A stretch of 43,624 nt of DNA, from NCBI GenBank assembly GCA_035293845.1, contig DATGMB010000222.1, positions 1-43,624 on the forward strand. Reading direction: 5' to 3'. Positions within the stretch are counted from its first letter, which is position 1. Each line of letters starts with the position of its first letter. The notes under the pieces are model-generated. The model searched no databases. It was not told the DNA's origin and saw only the letters and a list, made by a program, of their open reading frames with translations. Shown here in pieces: positions 1 through 7,472 of the stretch. The translations under genes and the position numbers were made by a program. Source of the DNA: DATGMB01 sp035293845 (GTDB lineage Bacteria; Acidobacteriota; Terriglobia; Bryobacterales; Bryobacteraceae).

Positions 1-274
1 CCGATGTGTCGACCACCGGCTCCGGCAGCCAGGGACCGACGTACTCCTCGCGCCGCGCGCGCGCCGAGGTCAGCATATCGAGACAAATCCGCGTTGCCGT
101 AGTCATGAGGAACGCTCTCGGGTCCGATACTTCGTCGCGGCGGGCCGCATGCCAGCGCAAGTACGTCTCCTGCACCGCGTCCTCGGCATCCGCCATCGAT
201 CCCAGCATGCGGTATGCGAGACCGAGCAGACGCCGCCGGTGCGGCTCGAAGCTCGCGGCAGGATCGGAGGTCAC
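1..274 (-). CDS. ECF RNA polymerase sigma factor, ECF41/SigJ-like (partial, cut by left edge)
   Basis: Only the first 91 codons are visible; the rest lies beyond the window. Seen: a GTG start whose GTGA overlaps the stop of the upstream gene, then the region 2 signature of ECF sigma factors (RRRLLGLAYRMLGS, ADAEDAVQETYLRW, PRAFLMTTATRICLDML), followed by the start of the linker (EEYVGPWLPEPVV). That PWLPEP stretch right after region 2 is typical of the SigJ/ECF41 group, which usually carries a C-terminal SnoaL-like regulatory domain instead of a separate anti-sigma factor; that part cannot be seen here. The gene directs RNA polymerase to its own promoter class. Its partner gene upstream encodes an AhpD/CMD-like protein, which is the classical ECF41 neighbourhood, and the promoter ahead of both matches the ECF41 consensus. 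The ECF assignment is near certain; the subgroup is inferred from motif, neighbour and promoter together. Confidence 0.9.
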   Translation of the reverse strand, partial: MTSDPAASFEPHRRRLLGLAYRMLGSMADAEDAVQETYLRWHAARRDEVSDPRAFLMTTATRICLDMLTSARARREEYVGPWLPEPVVDTS

Positions 275-843
275 GGCGTGCGCACCGCCATATCCGCCGG
301 AGTCCGGCCGTGATCGAAGATGATCGGCGTGCCGTCGACAACGACGCGCATGCACGCCCGGCCGTGGCCAAGGGCGTACTTGACCGTCGGATAGATGCGT
401 GCCGCGGTGATGGCAAAAGCCAGGCTGACCAGGGCTCGCCGTCCCCAGCGCGTCACGATCTGCTCGCGATACTCATCGGCGGCCGCGTCGTGCGCGAGCG
501 TGGCGCGCGTGAAGTTCCATACCAGCGCCACATCCGGCGGCATGCTAGCGGGATCATCGGCGAGCACGGCGCGCAGGACCTCCGGGCTCACGCCGGAACG
601 CTCGGCCATGGTTACGGCCAGTTGCGTACAGGGGCCGCAGTCTTCATGGCGCACAGCGGTAATGCCGGCGGCGCACCAGGCTTCGACGGGCAGGTCGCGG
701 CGGAACCGTCCGAGGGCAGTGACGCGGGAGAACAGCCAGGCGGCTTTCGGACTCGCGTCAATCATTTCGCGCATATAGCTGGCATCGTAGTTCCAGTCCC
801 GCTCGAACTTGTCAATCGCTTTTCGTAAAAACCATTTGACCAT
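271..843 (-). CDS. AhpD/carboxymuconolactone decarboxylase-like protein, ECF41-associated
   Basis: A 190-residue all-helical protein of the AhpD/CMD-like fold. The core motif is C69-G-P-C72 within the segment HEDCGPCTQLAV, the redox-active CxxC pair of AhpD-like alkylhydroperoxidases. The start is placed at the ATG giving MVKWFLRK because a GGAG-type ribosome binding site lies about 8 nt upstream; a longer frame up to 897 would run into the promoter and has no such site. The stop overlaps the GTG of the downstream sigma factor by four bases, so the two are translationally coupled. Known: ECF41 sigma factors are encoded next to, and control, genes for carboxymuconolactone decarboxylases, oxidoreductases or epimerases (COE proteins). 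Inference: this is the COE target. The substrate is unknown; peroxidase or decarboxylase activity cannot be decided from sequence. Confidence 0.85.
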   Translation of the reverse strand: MVKWFLRKAIDKFERDWNYDASYMREMIDASPKAAWLFSRVTALGRFRRDLPVEAWCAAGITAVRHEDCGPCTQLAVTMAERSGVSPEVLRAVLADDPASMPPDVALVWNFTRATLAHDAAADEYREQIVTRWGRRALVSLAFAITAARIYPTVKYALGHGRACMRVVVDGTPIIFDHGRTPADMAVRTP

Positions 844-869
844 GTCGCTTCTCCTCTCTCCAATGGTGA

Positions 870-896
870 GACGGGATAGCGCTGCCGAGTGTGACA
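870..896 (-). promoter_or_regulatory. ECF41-type promoter (TGTCACA - 16 nt - CGTC)
   Basis: Read on the minus strand, TGTCACA (896-890) is followed by exactly 16 nt and then CGTC (873-870). This matches the ECF41 consensus reported for this sigma group. It sits 26 nt before the ATG of the AhpD-like gene, leaving room for a short leader carrying the GGAG ribosome binding site. It implies positive autoregulation of the AhpD-like/sigma pair. Confidence 0.75.
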
Positions 897-935
897 TGGG
901 TGTGCGGGCGTCCCAAACCCTGGCGGTCTACATAG

Positions 936-941
936 TAAAAT
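936..941 (+). promoter_or_regulatory. -10-like hexamer TAAAAT before gamma-glutamyltransferase
   Basis: TAAAAT ends 7 nt before the ATG and no Shine-Dalgarno sequence is present, which fits a leaderless transcript. No clear -35 element is seen 16-18 nt upstream. Confidence 0.4.
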
Positions 942-948
942 CTTCCTT

Positions 949-2607
949 ATGCGCCGTACCCTGGCCCTGCTGCTGTTCGCGGCCGCTCTTCCCGCGTGGT
1001 CCGCTCAACCGGTTCGCGCCAAACGCGGCATGGTCGTGACGCGCGAGCGCCACGCCACCGATGCCGGAATCAAGGTGCTGGAGGCCGGGGGCAACGCCGT
1101 CGATGCCGCCGTCGCGGTCGGCTTCGCCCTCGCGGTGACGCATCCCTCGGCGGGCAATATCGGGGGCGGCGGCTTCATGCTGATTCGCCTCGCCGACGGC
1201 CGCACGACCTTCCTCGATTTCCGTGAGCGCGCGCCGGGAGCCGCCTCGCGCAATATGTATCTCGATGCTGCCGGCAAGCCGACGCAGGATAGCGTGCTCG
1301 GCTACCGCGCGGCCGGCGTCCCGGGCAGTGTGCGCGGGTTCGAATACGCTTCGCAGCATTACGGGAAGCTCAAATGGGCGGAGCTGGTGGCGCCGGCGGT
1401 CGAGCTGGCGGCAAAGGGCTTCCCTCTCTCTTACGCGCAGGCGCAGGGGCTGCATTCGCGCGGGCTCGACCAGTTTCCGGAATCGCGGCGCGTCTTCCAG
1501 CGCGACGGCAATTTCTATCAGCCCGGCGAGCTGTTTGTGCAGGCCGATCTCGCCCGGACGCTCGAGCGCATCGAGCGCCAGGGCGCCAAGGACTTCTACG
1601 AAGGCGAGACCGCGCGCCTGCTGGCGCAGGACATGAAGGAGCACGGTGGGCTGATCACGCTGGACGATCTCAAGGCGTACAAGGCCATCGAACGAAAGCC
1701 GCTGACCGGCTCGTACCGGGGATACCAGATCGTCACCGCGCCGCTGCCGAGCTCGGGCGGCATCGGGATTCTGCAGATGCTCGCGATGCTCGAACCGACC
1801 GGCTTTGAAAAGGGCGGCGCCGGCTCGGCCAGCTCCGTGCACTTTATGGTCGAAGCCATGCGGCGCTACTTCGCGGACCGGGCGGCGTACCTGGGCGATG
1901 GCGACTTCGGGAAGGTGCCGGTCGAGCCGATGCTCGACCCCGCGTATATTGCGAAGCTGCGGGCGTCGATCGATCCCGAGCGCGCCACGCCTTCGAGCGA
2001 GGTCCGCGCCGGCAAGTTCGCGGGCTACGAATCCTACGAGACGACCCACTACTCGGTGGCGGATGGCGACGGCAACATCGCGATCGTGACCTATACCCTG
2101 AACGGCGGCTACGGCAGCAAGGTCACGGCGCGCGGCCTCGGATTCCTGCTCAACAACGAGATGGACGATTTCGCCGCCAAGCCCGGCCAGCCGAACATGT
2201 ACGGGCTGATCCAGGGCGAGGCGAATGCCATTGCGCCGCACAAAACGCCGCTTTCCGCGATGACTCCTACGATCCTGCTGAAGGACGGCAAACCGGTGCT
2301 CGCGCTGGGCTCTCCCGGCGGTCCCACGATCATCAACACGGTGCTCGAAGTGATCGTGAATTTCCTCGACTTCCACATGAACGTGCAGGACGCGGTCAAC
2401 TGGCCGCGCTTCCACCACCAGTGGATGCCGGACGATGTGCGCATGGAGCCCGGCTGGTCGCCCGATACGGTCGCGCTGCTTGAAAGCCGCGGCTACCAGG
2501 TGCGCCGCGTGGCGAGCCAGGGCGAGTGCGCCGCCATCGCGTTCGATAACGGGTGGCTCGAGGGCGCGCCCGACCCCCGCACCGAAGGCACCGCGCAAGG
2601 ACGCTGA
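949..2607 (+). CDS. ggt: Gamma-glutamyltransferase (gamma-glutamyltranspeptidase)
   Basis: Hydrolyses or transfers the gamma-glutamyl group of glutathione and related compounds; an exported Ntn-hydrolase made as a proenzyme that cleaves itself. Seen: a short signal peptide (MRRTLALLLFAAALPAWSA), the N-terminal block with EAGGNAVDAAVAVGFAL and GNIGGGGFML, and the autoprocessing site before T365 in ETTHYSVAD. T365 would be the new N-terminus and nucleophile of the small subunit. Downstream come LNNEMDDF, PLSAMTPT, the GSPGGPTI glycine pair of the oxyanion hole, and PRFHHQW. Length of 552 residues is normal for the family. The gene reads into the isomerase-like gene with an 8-nt gap, so they are probably cotranscribed. 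There is no ribosome binding site; see the -10-like hexamer just upstream. Firm family call; the physiological substrate is not shown. Confidence 0.95.
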   Translation: MRRTLALLLFAAALPAWSAQPVRAKRGMVVTRERHATDAGIKVLEAGGNAVDAAVAVGFALAVTHPSAGNIGGGGFMLIRLADGRTTFLDFRERAPGAASRNMYLDAAGKPTQDSVLGYRAAGVPGSVRGFEYASQHYGKLKWAELVAPAVELAAKGFPLSYAQAQGLHSRGLDQFPESRRVFQRDGNFYQPGELFVQADLARTLERIERQGAKDFYEGETARLLAQDMKEHGGLITLDDLKAYKAIERKPLTGSYRGYQIVTAPLPSSGGIGILQMLAMLEPTGFEKGGAGSASSVHFMVEAMRRYFADRAAYLGDGDFGKVPVEPMLDPAYIAKLRASIDPERATPSSEVRAGKFAGYESYETTHYSVADGDGNIAIVTYTLNGGYGSKVTARGLGFLLNNEMDDFAAKPGQPNMYGLIQGEANAIAPHKTPLSAMTPTILLKDGKPVLALGSPGGPTIINTVLEVIVNFLDFHMNVQDAVNWPRFHHQWMPDDVRMEPGWSPDTVALLESRGYQVRRVASQGECAAIAFDNGWLEGAPDPRTEGTAQGR

Positions 2608-2615
2608 CCAATTCG

Positions 2616-3461
2616 ATGGACCACGTACTTTCGACTCACCTGTTCGTCAATCATCGCCTGACCGGAGCGATGCTGGCGAGGATTCAGCAGACCGGTATCC
2701 GCGCCGTCGAGGTCTTTTGCGCGCGCCAGCACCTGGACTATCGCAATAAGGCGCAGGTGGCCGAGCTCGGCCATTGGTTCCGCGATTCGGAGCTCAAGCT
2801 CCATTCGCTGCACTCGCCGATGTACACAGACGAGATCTGGGGCCGCTCGGGGCCGCACTCGATCATCACGATTACGGAGCCGGTGAAGACGCGCCGGCTC
2901 GAAATGGTGGATGAGATCAAGCGCACGCTCGAAATCGCCGAGGTGATCCCCTTCCGCTACCTGATCCAGCACATGGGCGTGGGCGGCGAGGAGTTCGACA
3001 TGCGCAAGTTCGACGCCGCGTTTTCCGCGCTCGAAGAGATCAGCCTCTTCGCCCGGCAGCGCGGAGTCGAGGTGCTGCTCGAAAATATCCCCAACGGCCT
3101 CTCGAGCGCGGAGCGGCTGCTGCAATTCGAGGACCTGACGCACCTCGGCCTGAACTACGTGTTCGACACCGGCCACGCCAACATGAACGAGGGCGTGGAG
3201 GCGGCCTTCCAGTTGATGAAGGACCGCATCCGCTCGACGCATGTCCACGACAACAATGGCTCGAGCGATACGCACCTCTTCCCATTCGTGAGCCAGGGCG
3301 GCACGATCGACTGGGCCAACACGATGTCCCTCTTCCGCGGCTGCAACGGCCAGTTTCCGCTGCTGCTCGAGCTCAAGGAGAGCCCGGAGTTTCCGAATCC
3401 GCTGGAGAAGGTGGCGGAGGTGTTTGAGAGGCTGGAGGCGCAGGAGGACGTCAGGAGCTAG
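2616..3461 (+). CDS. Sugar phosphate isomerase/epimerase-like TIM-barrel protein
   Basis: A 281-residue protein of the xylose isomerase-like/AP endonuclease 2 superfamily. Candidate metal ligands appear in the expected order: the glutamate in VLLENIPN, the histidine in FDTGHAN, the histidines in STHVHDNNG, and a late glutamate in LLLELKE. The start is the ATG encoding MDHVLSTH; an earlier in-frame start would lie inside the gamma-glutamyltransferase gene and add residues with no counterpart in the family. An AAGGA lies about 14 nt upstream, rather far, so coupling to the preceding gene is likely. The family covers isomerases, epimerases and dehydratases for sugars and inositols; sequence alone does not give the substrate. 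The last codons (EDVRS) overlap a GGAG-rich repeat-like stretch running into the gap before asnS. Confidence 0.8.
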   Translation: MDHVLSTHLFVNHRLTGAMLARIQQTGIRAVEVFCARQHLDYRNKAQVAELGHWFRDSELKLHSLHSPMYTDEIWGRSGPHSIITITEPVKTRRLEMVDEIKRTLEIAEVIPFRYLIQHMGVGGEEFDMRKFDAAFSALEEISLFARQRGVEVLLENIPNGLSSAERLLQFEDLTHLGLNYVFDTGHANMNEGVEAAFQLMKDRIRSTHVHDNNGSSDTHLFPFVSQGGTIDWANTMSLFRGCNGQFPLLLELKESPEFPNPLEKVAEVFERLEAQEDVRS

Positions 3462-3505
3462 GAGCCAGGACTGATGGCATCCCGGCTCCTCGATTCGCAT
3501 TTCTC

Positions 3506-4876
3506 ATGATCCAACCTGACCAATACATCCGCAGCCTGCTGCGGCGCGCTCCGGGCGAGACCGTCATCGCCAGAGGCTGGGTGAAGACGCGGCGCGACAG
3601 CAAAAACGTGCATTTCATCCAGCTCAATGACGGATCTTCGCCGGTGGATTTGCAGATCGTGCTGGAATCCGGCACGGTTCCACCGGAAACGGTCGCCAGC
3701 ATCACCACCGGGGCTTGCATCAGCGCGGAGGGTGAGCTGGTGGCCTCGCCGGGAAAGGGGCAGGCGGTCGAATTGAAGGCGCGAACGCTGTGCGTGCACG
3801 GCGCTGCCAATCCCGAGCAGTACCCGCTGCAGAAGAAGAAGCACACGCTCGAAACGCTGCGCGAGATCGGCCATCTCCGCCCGCGTTCGAACACGTTCGG
3901 CGCCGTGTTTCGCGTCCGCAACGCGCTCGCCTGGGCCATTCACAAATTTTTCCAGGAGCGCGGCTTCGTCTACGTGCACGCGCCTCTGATCTCCGCTTCG
4001 GACGCCGAGGGCGCCGGCCAGATGTTCCAGGTGACGACGCTCGATATCGGCAGGGAGCCCGACTTCACGCAGGACTTCTTCGGGCAGCGCGCGTACCTTA
4101 CCGTGAGCGGGCAGCTCGAAGCTGAAATTTTCGCCCTCGCGTTCGCCAATGTGTACACATTCGGGCCGACGTTCCGCGCGGAGAATTCCAACACGCCGCG
4201 CCACCTGGCCGAGTTCTACATGATCGAGCCCGAGATGGCATTCTGCGACCTGAAGGACAATGCCGATCTGGCGGAGGCATTTTTGAAGTATCAGGTCGAG
4301 CAGATCCTGTCGACGAGCATGCCCGACCTGCAGTTCCTCGCCAAGTGGTACGAGCCGGAGCTGCTGAAGACGCTCGAAGGCCTGTTGGCTGGTCCGTTCG
4401 AGCGCATCAGCTATACCGAGGCGATCGCGCTACTGCAGAAATCCGGAAAGAATTTCGAGTTTCCAACCGACTGGGGCGTCGATCTGCAAAGCGAGCACGA
4501 GCGCTACCTCACCGAAGAGCTGTTCCAGAAGCCAGTCATTGTCACGGACTACCCGAAGGAGATCAAGGCGTTCTATATGCGCCTGAACGATGACGGAAAA
4601 ACGGTGGCCGCCATGGACGTGCTGGCGCCGCGGATCGGCGAAATCATCGGCGGCAGCCAGCGCGAAGAGCGGTATGACGTGCTCCGCGACCGGATTCTCG
4701 GCCATGGCATGACCGAGCGGGACTACTGGTGGTACCTGGACCTGCGCCGCTTCGGCGGCGTCGAGCACGCCGGTTTCGGGATGGGGTTCGAGCGCATGCT
4801 GATGTATCTGACGGGCATGAAAAACATTCGCGACGTCATCCCGTTCCCGCGGACGCCGGGCAATGCGGAATTTTAG
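3506..4876 (+). CDS. asnS: Asparaginyl-tRNA synthetase
   Basis: Charges tRNA-Asn with asparagine in the cytoplasm; a class IIb synthetase. Seen: an N-terminal OB-fold anticodon-binding domain (ARGWVKTRRDSKNVHFIQLNDGS, about residues 22-44, here running across that stretch), then the catalytic core with motif 2 around FRAENSNTPRHLAEFYMIEP and motif 3 with GFGMGFERMLMYLTGM near the end. The Asn-specific character rests on DAEGAGQMF, the ENSNTPRHL motif and the C-terminal DVIPFPRTPG. Length (456 residues) is normal. The 44-bp gap upstream has no strong ribosome binding site, and the start is set by the conserved N-terminus. A large palindromic repeat follows the stop. An organism with AsnRS can make Asn-tRNA directly rather than only through the amidotransferase route. 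Confidence 0.96.
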   Translation: MIQPDQYIRSLLRRAPGETVIARGWVKTRRDSKNVHFIQLNDGSSPVDLQIVLESGTVPPETVASITTGACISAEGELVASPGKGQAVELKARTLCVHGAANPEQYPLQKKKHTLETLREIGHLRPRSNTFGAVFRVRNALAWAIHKFFQERGFVYVHAPLISASDAEGAGQMFQVTTLDIGREPDFTQDFFGQRAYLTVSGQLEAEIFALAFANVYTFGPTFRAENSNTPRHLAEFYMIEPEMAFCDLKDNADLAEAFLKYQVEQILSTSMPDLQFLAKWYEPELLKTLEGLLAGPFERISYTEAIALLQKSGKNFEFPTDWGVDLQSEHERYLTEELFQKPVIVTDYPKEIKAFYMRLNDDGKTVAAMDVLAPRIGEIIGGSQREERYDVLRDRILGHGMTERDYWWYLDLRRFGGVEHAGFGMGFERMLMYLTGMKNIRDVIPFPRTPGNAEF

Positions 4877-4886
4877 AGGCCAATAC

Positions 4887-4983
4887 TTCACCGCGGAGAC
4901 GCAGAGGACACGGAGGTGGCGCAGAGAATCTCAGAAGGGTTTTCTCCGTGTAATCTCTGCGTCCTCCGCGTCTCCGCGGTGAA
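4887..4983. repeat. Interspersed palindromic repeat between asnS and the arginase gene
   Basis: TTCACCGCGGAGACGCAGAG at the left end is mirrored by its near-perfect complement ending in CTCCGCGGTGAA at the right, and the inner parts (GGACACGGAG / CTCCGTGT) are also related. The transcript could fold into a stem of more than 20 bp. From memory, near-identical palindromes recur in intergenic gaps of several soil bacteria; copy number here cannot be checked. It sits between two same-strand genes, so it could be an mRNA processing or attenuation element. Confidence 0.8.
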
Positions 4984-4995
4984 AGGGAAACCGGT

Positions 4996-5910
4996 ATGCC
5001 CTACTCGCAAATTACGATCCTCGGCGCGCCGCTCGATCTCGGGCAGGGGCGGCGCGGTGTGGATATGGGGCCCTCGGCGGTGCGCGTCGCCAATTTGAAT
5101 GCGCGGCTCGCTTCGCTCGGCTATGTGGTGGAAGACCTCGGCAACGTGCCGGTGGAGCAGGCCGAGGCCGCTCCTTCCGGCCATCCGCGGGCCAAGTACC
5201 TGCCGCAGATCGCGGCCACCTGCGAGCGGTTGGGCATGCATGTGGAGCAGACGCTGGCGCGCGGCAGCCTGCCTCTGGTGCTGGGCGGCGACCATTCCGT
5301 CGCGGTCGGCACGGTCAGCGGCGTGGCCGATCATTTCCGGCGGCAGAACCAGCGTGTTGGCCTGATCTGGCTGGATGCCCACGCGGACATGAACACCCCG
5401 GAATCGAGCCCCAGCGGGAACATCCACGGCATGCCGCTGGCCTGCATCGTGGGCTACGGGCCGGAGGAATTGACCGGGCTTTACGGGTTTCATCCGAAGG
5501 TTGCGCCGGAAAACGTGGTCATCGTGGGCCTGCGCGATGTCGATCAGACCGAGCGTCCGCACGTTCGCGGCTTCGGCGTCCATGCGTTCACCATGCGCGA
5601 CATCGATGAGCGCGGAATGCGCAGCGTGATGGACGAGGCGATCCGGCTTGCGACCGCGGGCACGGCCGGCTTCCACCTCTCGCTCGACATGGATTTCGTC
5701 GATCCGGCCGACGCCCCCGGCGTCGGCACGCCGGTTCGCGGCGGCGTCACTTACCGCGAGGCGCATTTGGCAATGGAAATGATCTGCGATTCCCGCCGGA
5801 TGGTCTCGATGGAGGTGGTGGAGGTCAACCCGGTAATCGACGAGGTCAACCGCACCGCCGATCTCGCGGTCGAGCTGGTGATGTCCGGCCTGGGGAAGCG
5901 TATCTTATGA
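4996..5910 (+). CDS. rocF: Arginase (ureohydrolase family)
   Basis: Hydrolyses L-arginine to ornithine and urea with a binuclear manganese centre. All six metal ligands of the family are present: H100 in GGDHS, D127/H129/D131 in WLDAHADMN, and D231/D233 in SLDMDFVDP. The loop SSPSGNIHGMP and the overall length (304 residues) fit arginase rather than agmatinase, and the C-terminal EVVEVNP motif is intact. A GAAAGGGA-type ribosome binding site lies about 10 nt before the ATG, just after the palindromic repeat. The stop overlaps the ATG of the ligase gene by four bases (ATGA), so the two are translationally coupled. Other ureohydrolases (formiminoglutamase, guanidinobutyrase) are less likely but not excluded. 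Confidence 0.9.
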   Translation: MPYSQITILGAPLDLGQGRRGVDMGPSAVRVANLNARLASLGYVVEDLGNVPVEQAEAAPSGHPRAKYLPQIAATCERLGMHVEQTLARGSLPLVLGGDHSVAVGTVSGVADHFRRQNQRVGLIWLDAHADMNTPESSPSGNIHGMPLACIVGYGPEELTGLYGFHPKVAPENVVIVGLRDVDQTERPHVRGFGVHAFTMRDIDERGMRSVMDEAIRLATAGTAGFHLSLDMDFVDPADAPGVGTPVRGGVTYREAHLAMEMICDSRRMVSMEVVEVNPVIDEVNRTADLAVELVMSGLGKRIL

Positions 5911-6884
5911 AACTACGAGTTGCCGTCATCTACGGCGGCCGGAGCGGCGAGCACGAGGTTTCGGTGCGCTCGGCGCGCTCCATTATGGACGCAATGGATC
6001 CGGCGCGCTACGAGCGGATCGAATACTTCATCGACCAGCAGGGGAAGTGGACGCCGCGCCCCATCCTGCCCGAACCGGGCGCGCAGCCGGAAATCGACGT
6101 GGTCTTTCCGGTGCTGCACGGCACCTTCGGGGAAGACGGCACGGTGCAGGGGCTGCTGGAGCTGGCCGGCCTGCCGTACGTCGGCGCGGGCGTGCTCGGC
6201 TCCGCCGTGTCGATGGATAAGGAGATGATGAAACGTGTCTGCGCGGAACGGATGTTGCCCGTAGTAGACTACTGCACCGCGCCGCGCGGCAAGGCGGATA
6301 TCGCGAAGATCATGGCGCGGCTGCCGTTCCCTATGTTCGTCAAGCCCGCCAACCTTGGCTCTTCGGTGGGAATTTCCAAGGCGCGGAACGAGAGCGAGCT
6401 GACCGCGGCGATCGCCCTGGCGGAGCAGTACGACCGCAAGATCATCGTCGAGCGCGGGATCTTAGGGCGCGAGCTGGAATGCTCGGTCCTCGGCAATGAG
6501 GAGCCGGTAGCTTCCCTGCCGTGTGAAATCCTGCCCTCGCGGGAATTCTACGACTACGATGACAAGTACGTGCTCGACCGCGCGGAAACCAAGGTGCCGG
6601 CCGACCTGCCGCCGGAAAAGACGGACGAGCTGCGCCGGCTGGCGGTCGAGTGCTACCGCGCCGTCGAGTGCGAGGGCATGGGCCGGGTCGATTTTCTGCT
6701 CGAAGGGGCGACCGGCAAGCTGTACATCAATGAGATCAACACCATCCCCGGCTTCACCAGCATCAGCATGTACCCGAAGATGTGGGAGCACAGCGGTATC
6801 GCGTTTCCGGCGCTGATCGACCGGCTGATCGAGCTGGCGCTCGACCGCGACCGGCGGAAGAGGGCCACACGGTTCACGCGATAA
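5907..6884 (+). CDS. ddl: D-alanine--D-alanine ligase
   Basis: Joins two D-alanines for the peptidoglycan stem peptide, using ATP; cytoplasmic ATP-grasp enzyme. Seen: the N-terminal GGRSGEHEVSVRSA, the substrate-binding HGTFGEDGTVQG, the ATP-grasp part with VKPANLGSSVGISKA and an ERGILGRELE segment, YDYDDKYV of the omega-loop region, and the C-terminal INEINTIPGFTSISMYPKMW metal-binding stretch. Length (325 residues) is slightly short of DdlA types but complete. A tyrosine rather than phenylalanine at the D-Ala/D-Lac specificity position (YDYDDKY) argues for a normal D-Ala-D-Ala enzyme. It is coupled by ATGA to the arginase gene, an uncommon pairing. Confidence 0.95.
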   Translation: MKLRVAVIYGGRSGEHEVSVRSARSIMDAMDPARYERIEYFIDQQGKWTPRPILPEPGAQPEIDVVFPVLHGTFGEDGTVQGLLELAGLPYVGAGVLGSAVSMDKEMMKRVCAERMLPVVDYCTAPRGKADIAKIMARLPFPMFVKPANLGSSVGISKARNESELTAAIALAEQYDRKIIVERGILGRELECSVLGNEEPVASLPCEILPSREFYDYDDKYVLDRAETKVPADLPPEKTDELRRLAVECYRAVECEGMGRVDFLLEGATGKLYINEINTIPGFTSISMYPKMWEHSGIAFPALIDRLIELALDRDRRKRATRFTR

Positions 6885-6896
6885 AATAAGGGCAGC

Positions 6897-7472
6897 ATGG
6901 CCAGCCTTCCCAATCCGAAGACGGTCACCTACGAAGAGTGGCTGAGGATGTCCGTCACCAAGGACGCCATCGAGGAAGTGGTCGACGGCAAGATCAGCAT
7001 AATGCCCTTGAACAAGTGGGATCACACGGAAATCGTGGATAATTTGCGGGACGCTCTCGTTCCGCAACTGGAGAGACGCGAGTTCCGCGTGACCACGCCC
7101 GATTTCGGGTTAATCCTCCGCAAAGCACCGCTGACAGTGCGAAACCCTGATTTAACCGTTTTCCGCAGGAGCACCATTGTGGTCCACGACGGATACGTGC
7201 ATTCCGCGCCGCTCCTCGTCGTGGAAGTCATGTCCCGATCGAATCGGGCGAAGGAGCGCATGCGTTTGCGGCAGGATTACGCCAGCCCCGGCGTACCGGA
7301 ATATTGGGAGGTCTGGCCGGAAAACCGCAGCATCGAAGTCCTAAATCCCGAAAACGGCCTCTATCAGACCTGCGCCGTTCTAACCCAAGGCACGCTGAAA
7401 CCCCGCGAATTTCCCCACGTCCAAGTCGATATCAGCACAATCTGGCCCGACAGATGTTTCGTTGCACGATAG
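6897..7472 (+). CDS. Uma2-family protein (DUF820, PD-(D/E)XK nuclease fold)
   Basis: A 191-residue member of the Uma2/DUF820 family, a restriction-endonuclease-like fold common in multiple copies in cyanobacteria and acidobacteria and of unknown role. Seen: the family start (TYEEWLRM, IEEVVDGKI), the acidic residue of RNPDLTVF, the PLLVVEVMSRSN strand supplying the E of the catalytic core, a following lysine/arginine-rich helix (KERMRLRQDYASPGVPEYWEV) that normally ends in the family WxVD-like strand. AAGGG lies about 6 nt before the ATG, and a TAAAAT overlaps the end of ddl. The 3' end overlaps the next gene by 19 nt. The catalytic residues look intact, but no biochemical function can be assigned. 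Confidence 0.85.
   Translation: MASLPNPKTVTYEEWLRMSVTKDAIEEVVDGKISIMPLNKWDHTEIVDNLRDALVPQLERREFRVTTPDFGLILRKAPLTVRNPDLTVFRRSTIVVHDGYVHSAPLLVVEVMSRSNRAKERMRLRQDYASPGVPEYWEVWPENRSIEVLNPENGLYQTCAVLTQGTLKPREFPHVQVDISTIWPDRCFVAR

Noticed and set aside
7304..7453. Upstream extension of the S41 protease
   Set aside because: It would lie in the Uma2 gene and push the signal peptide inside the protein.
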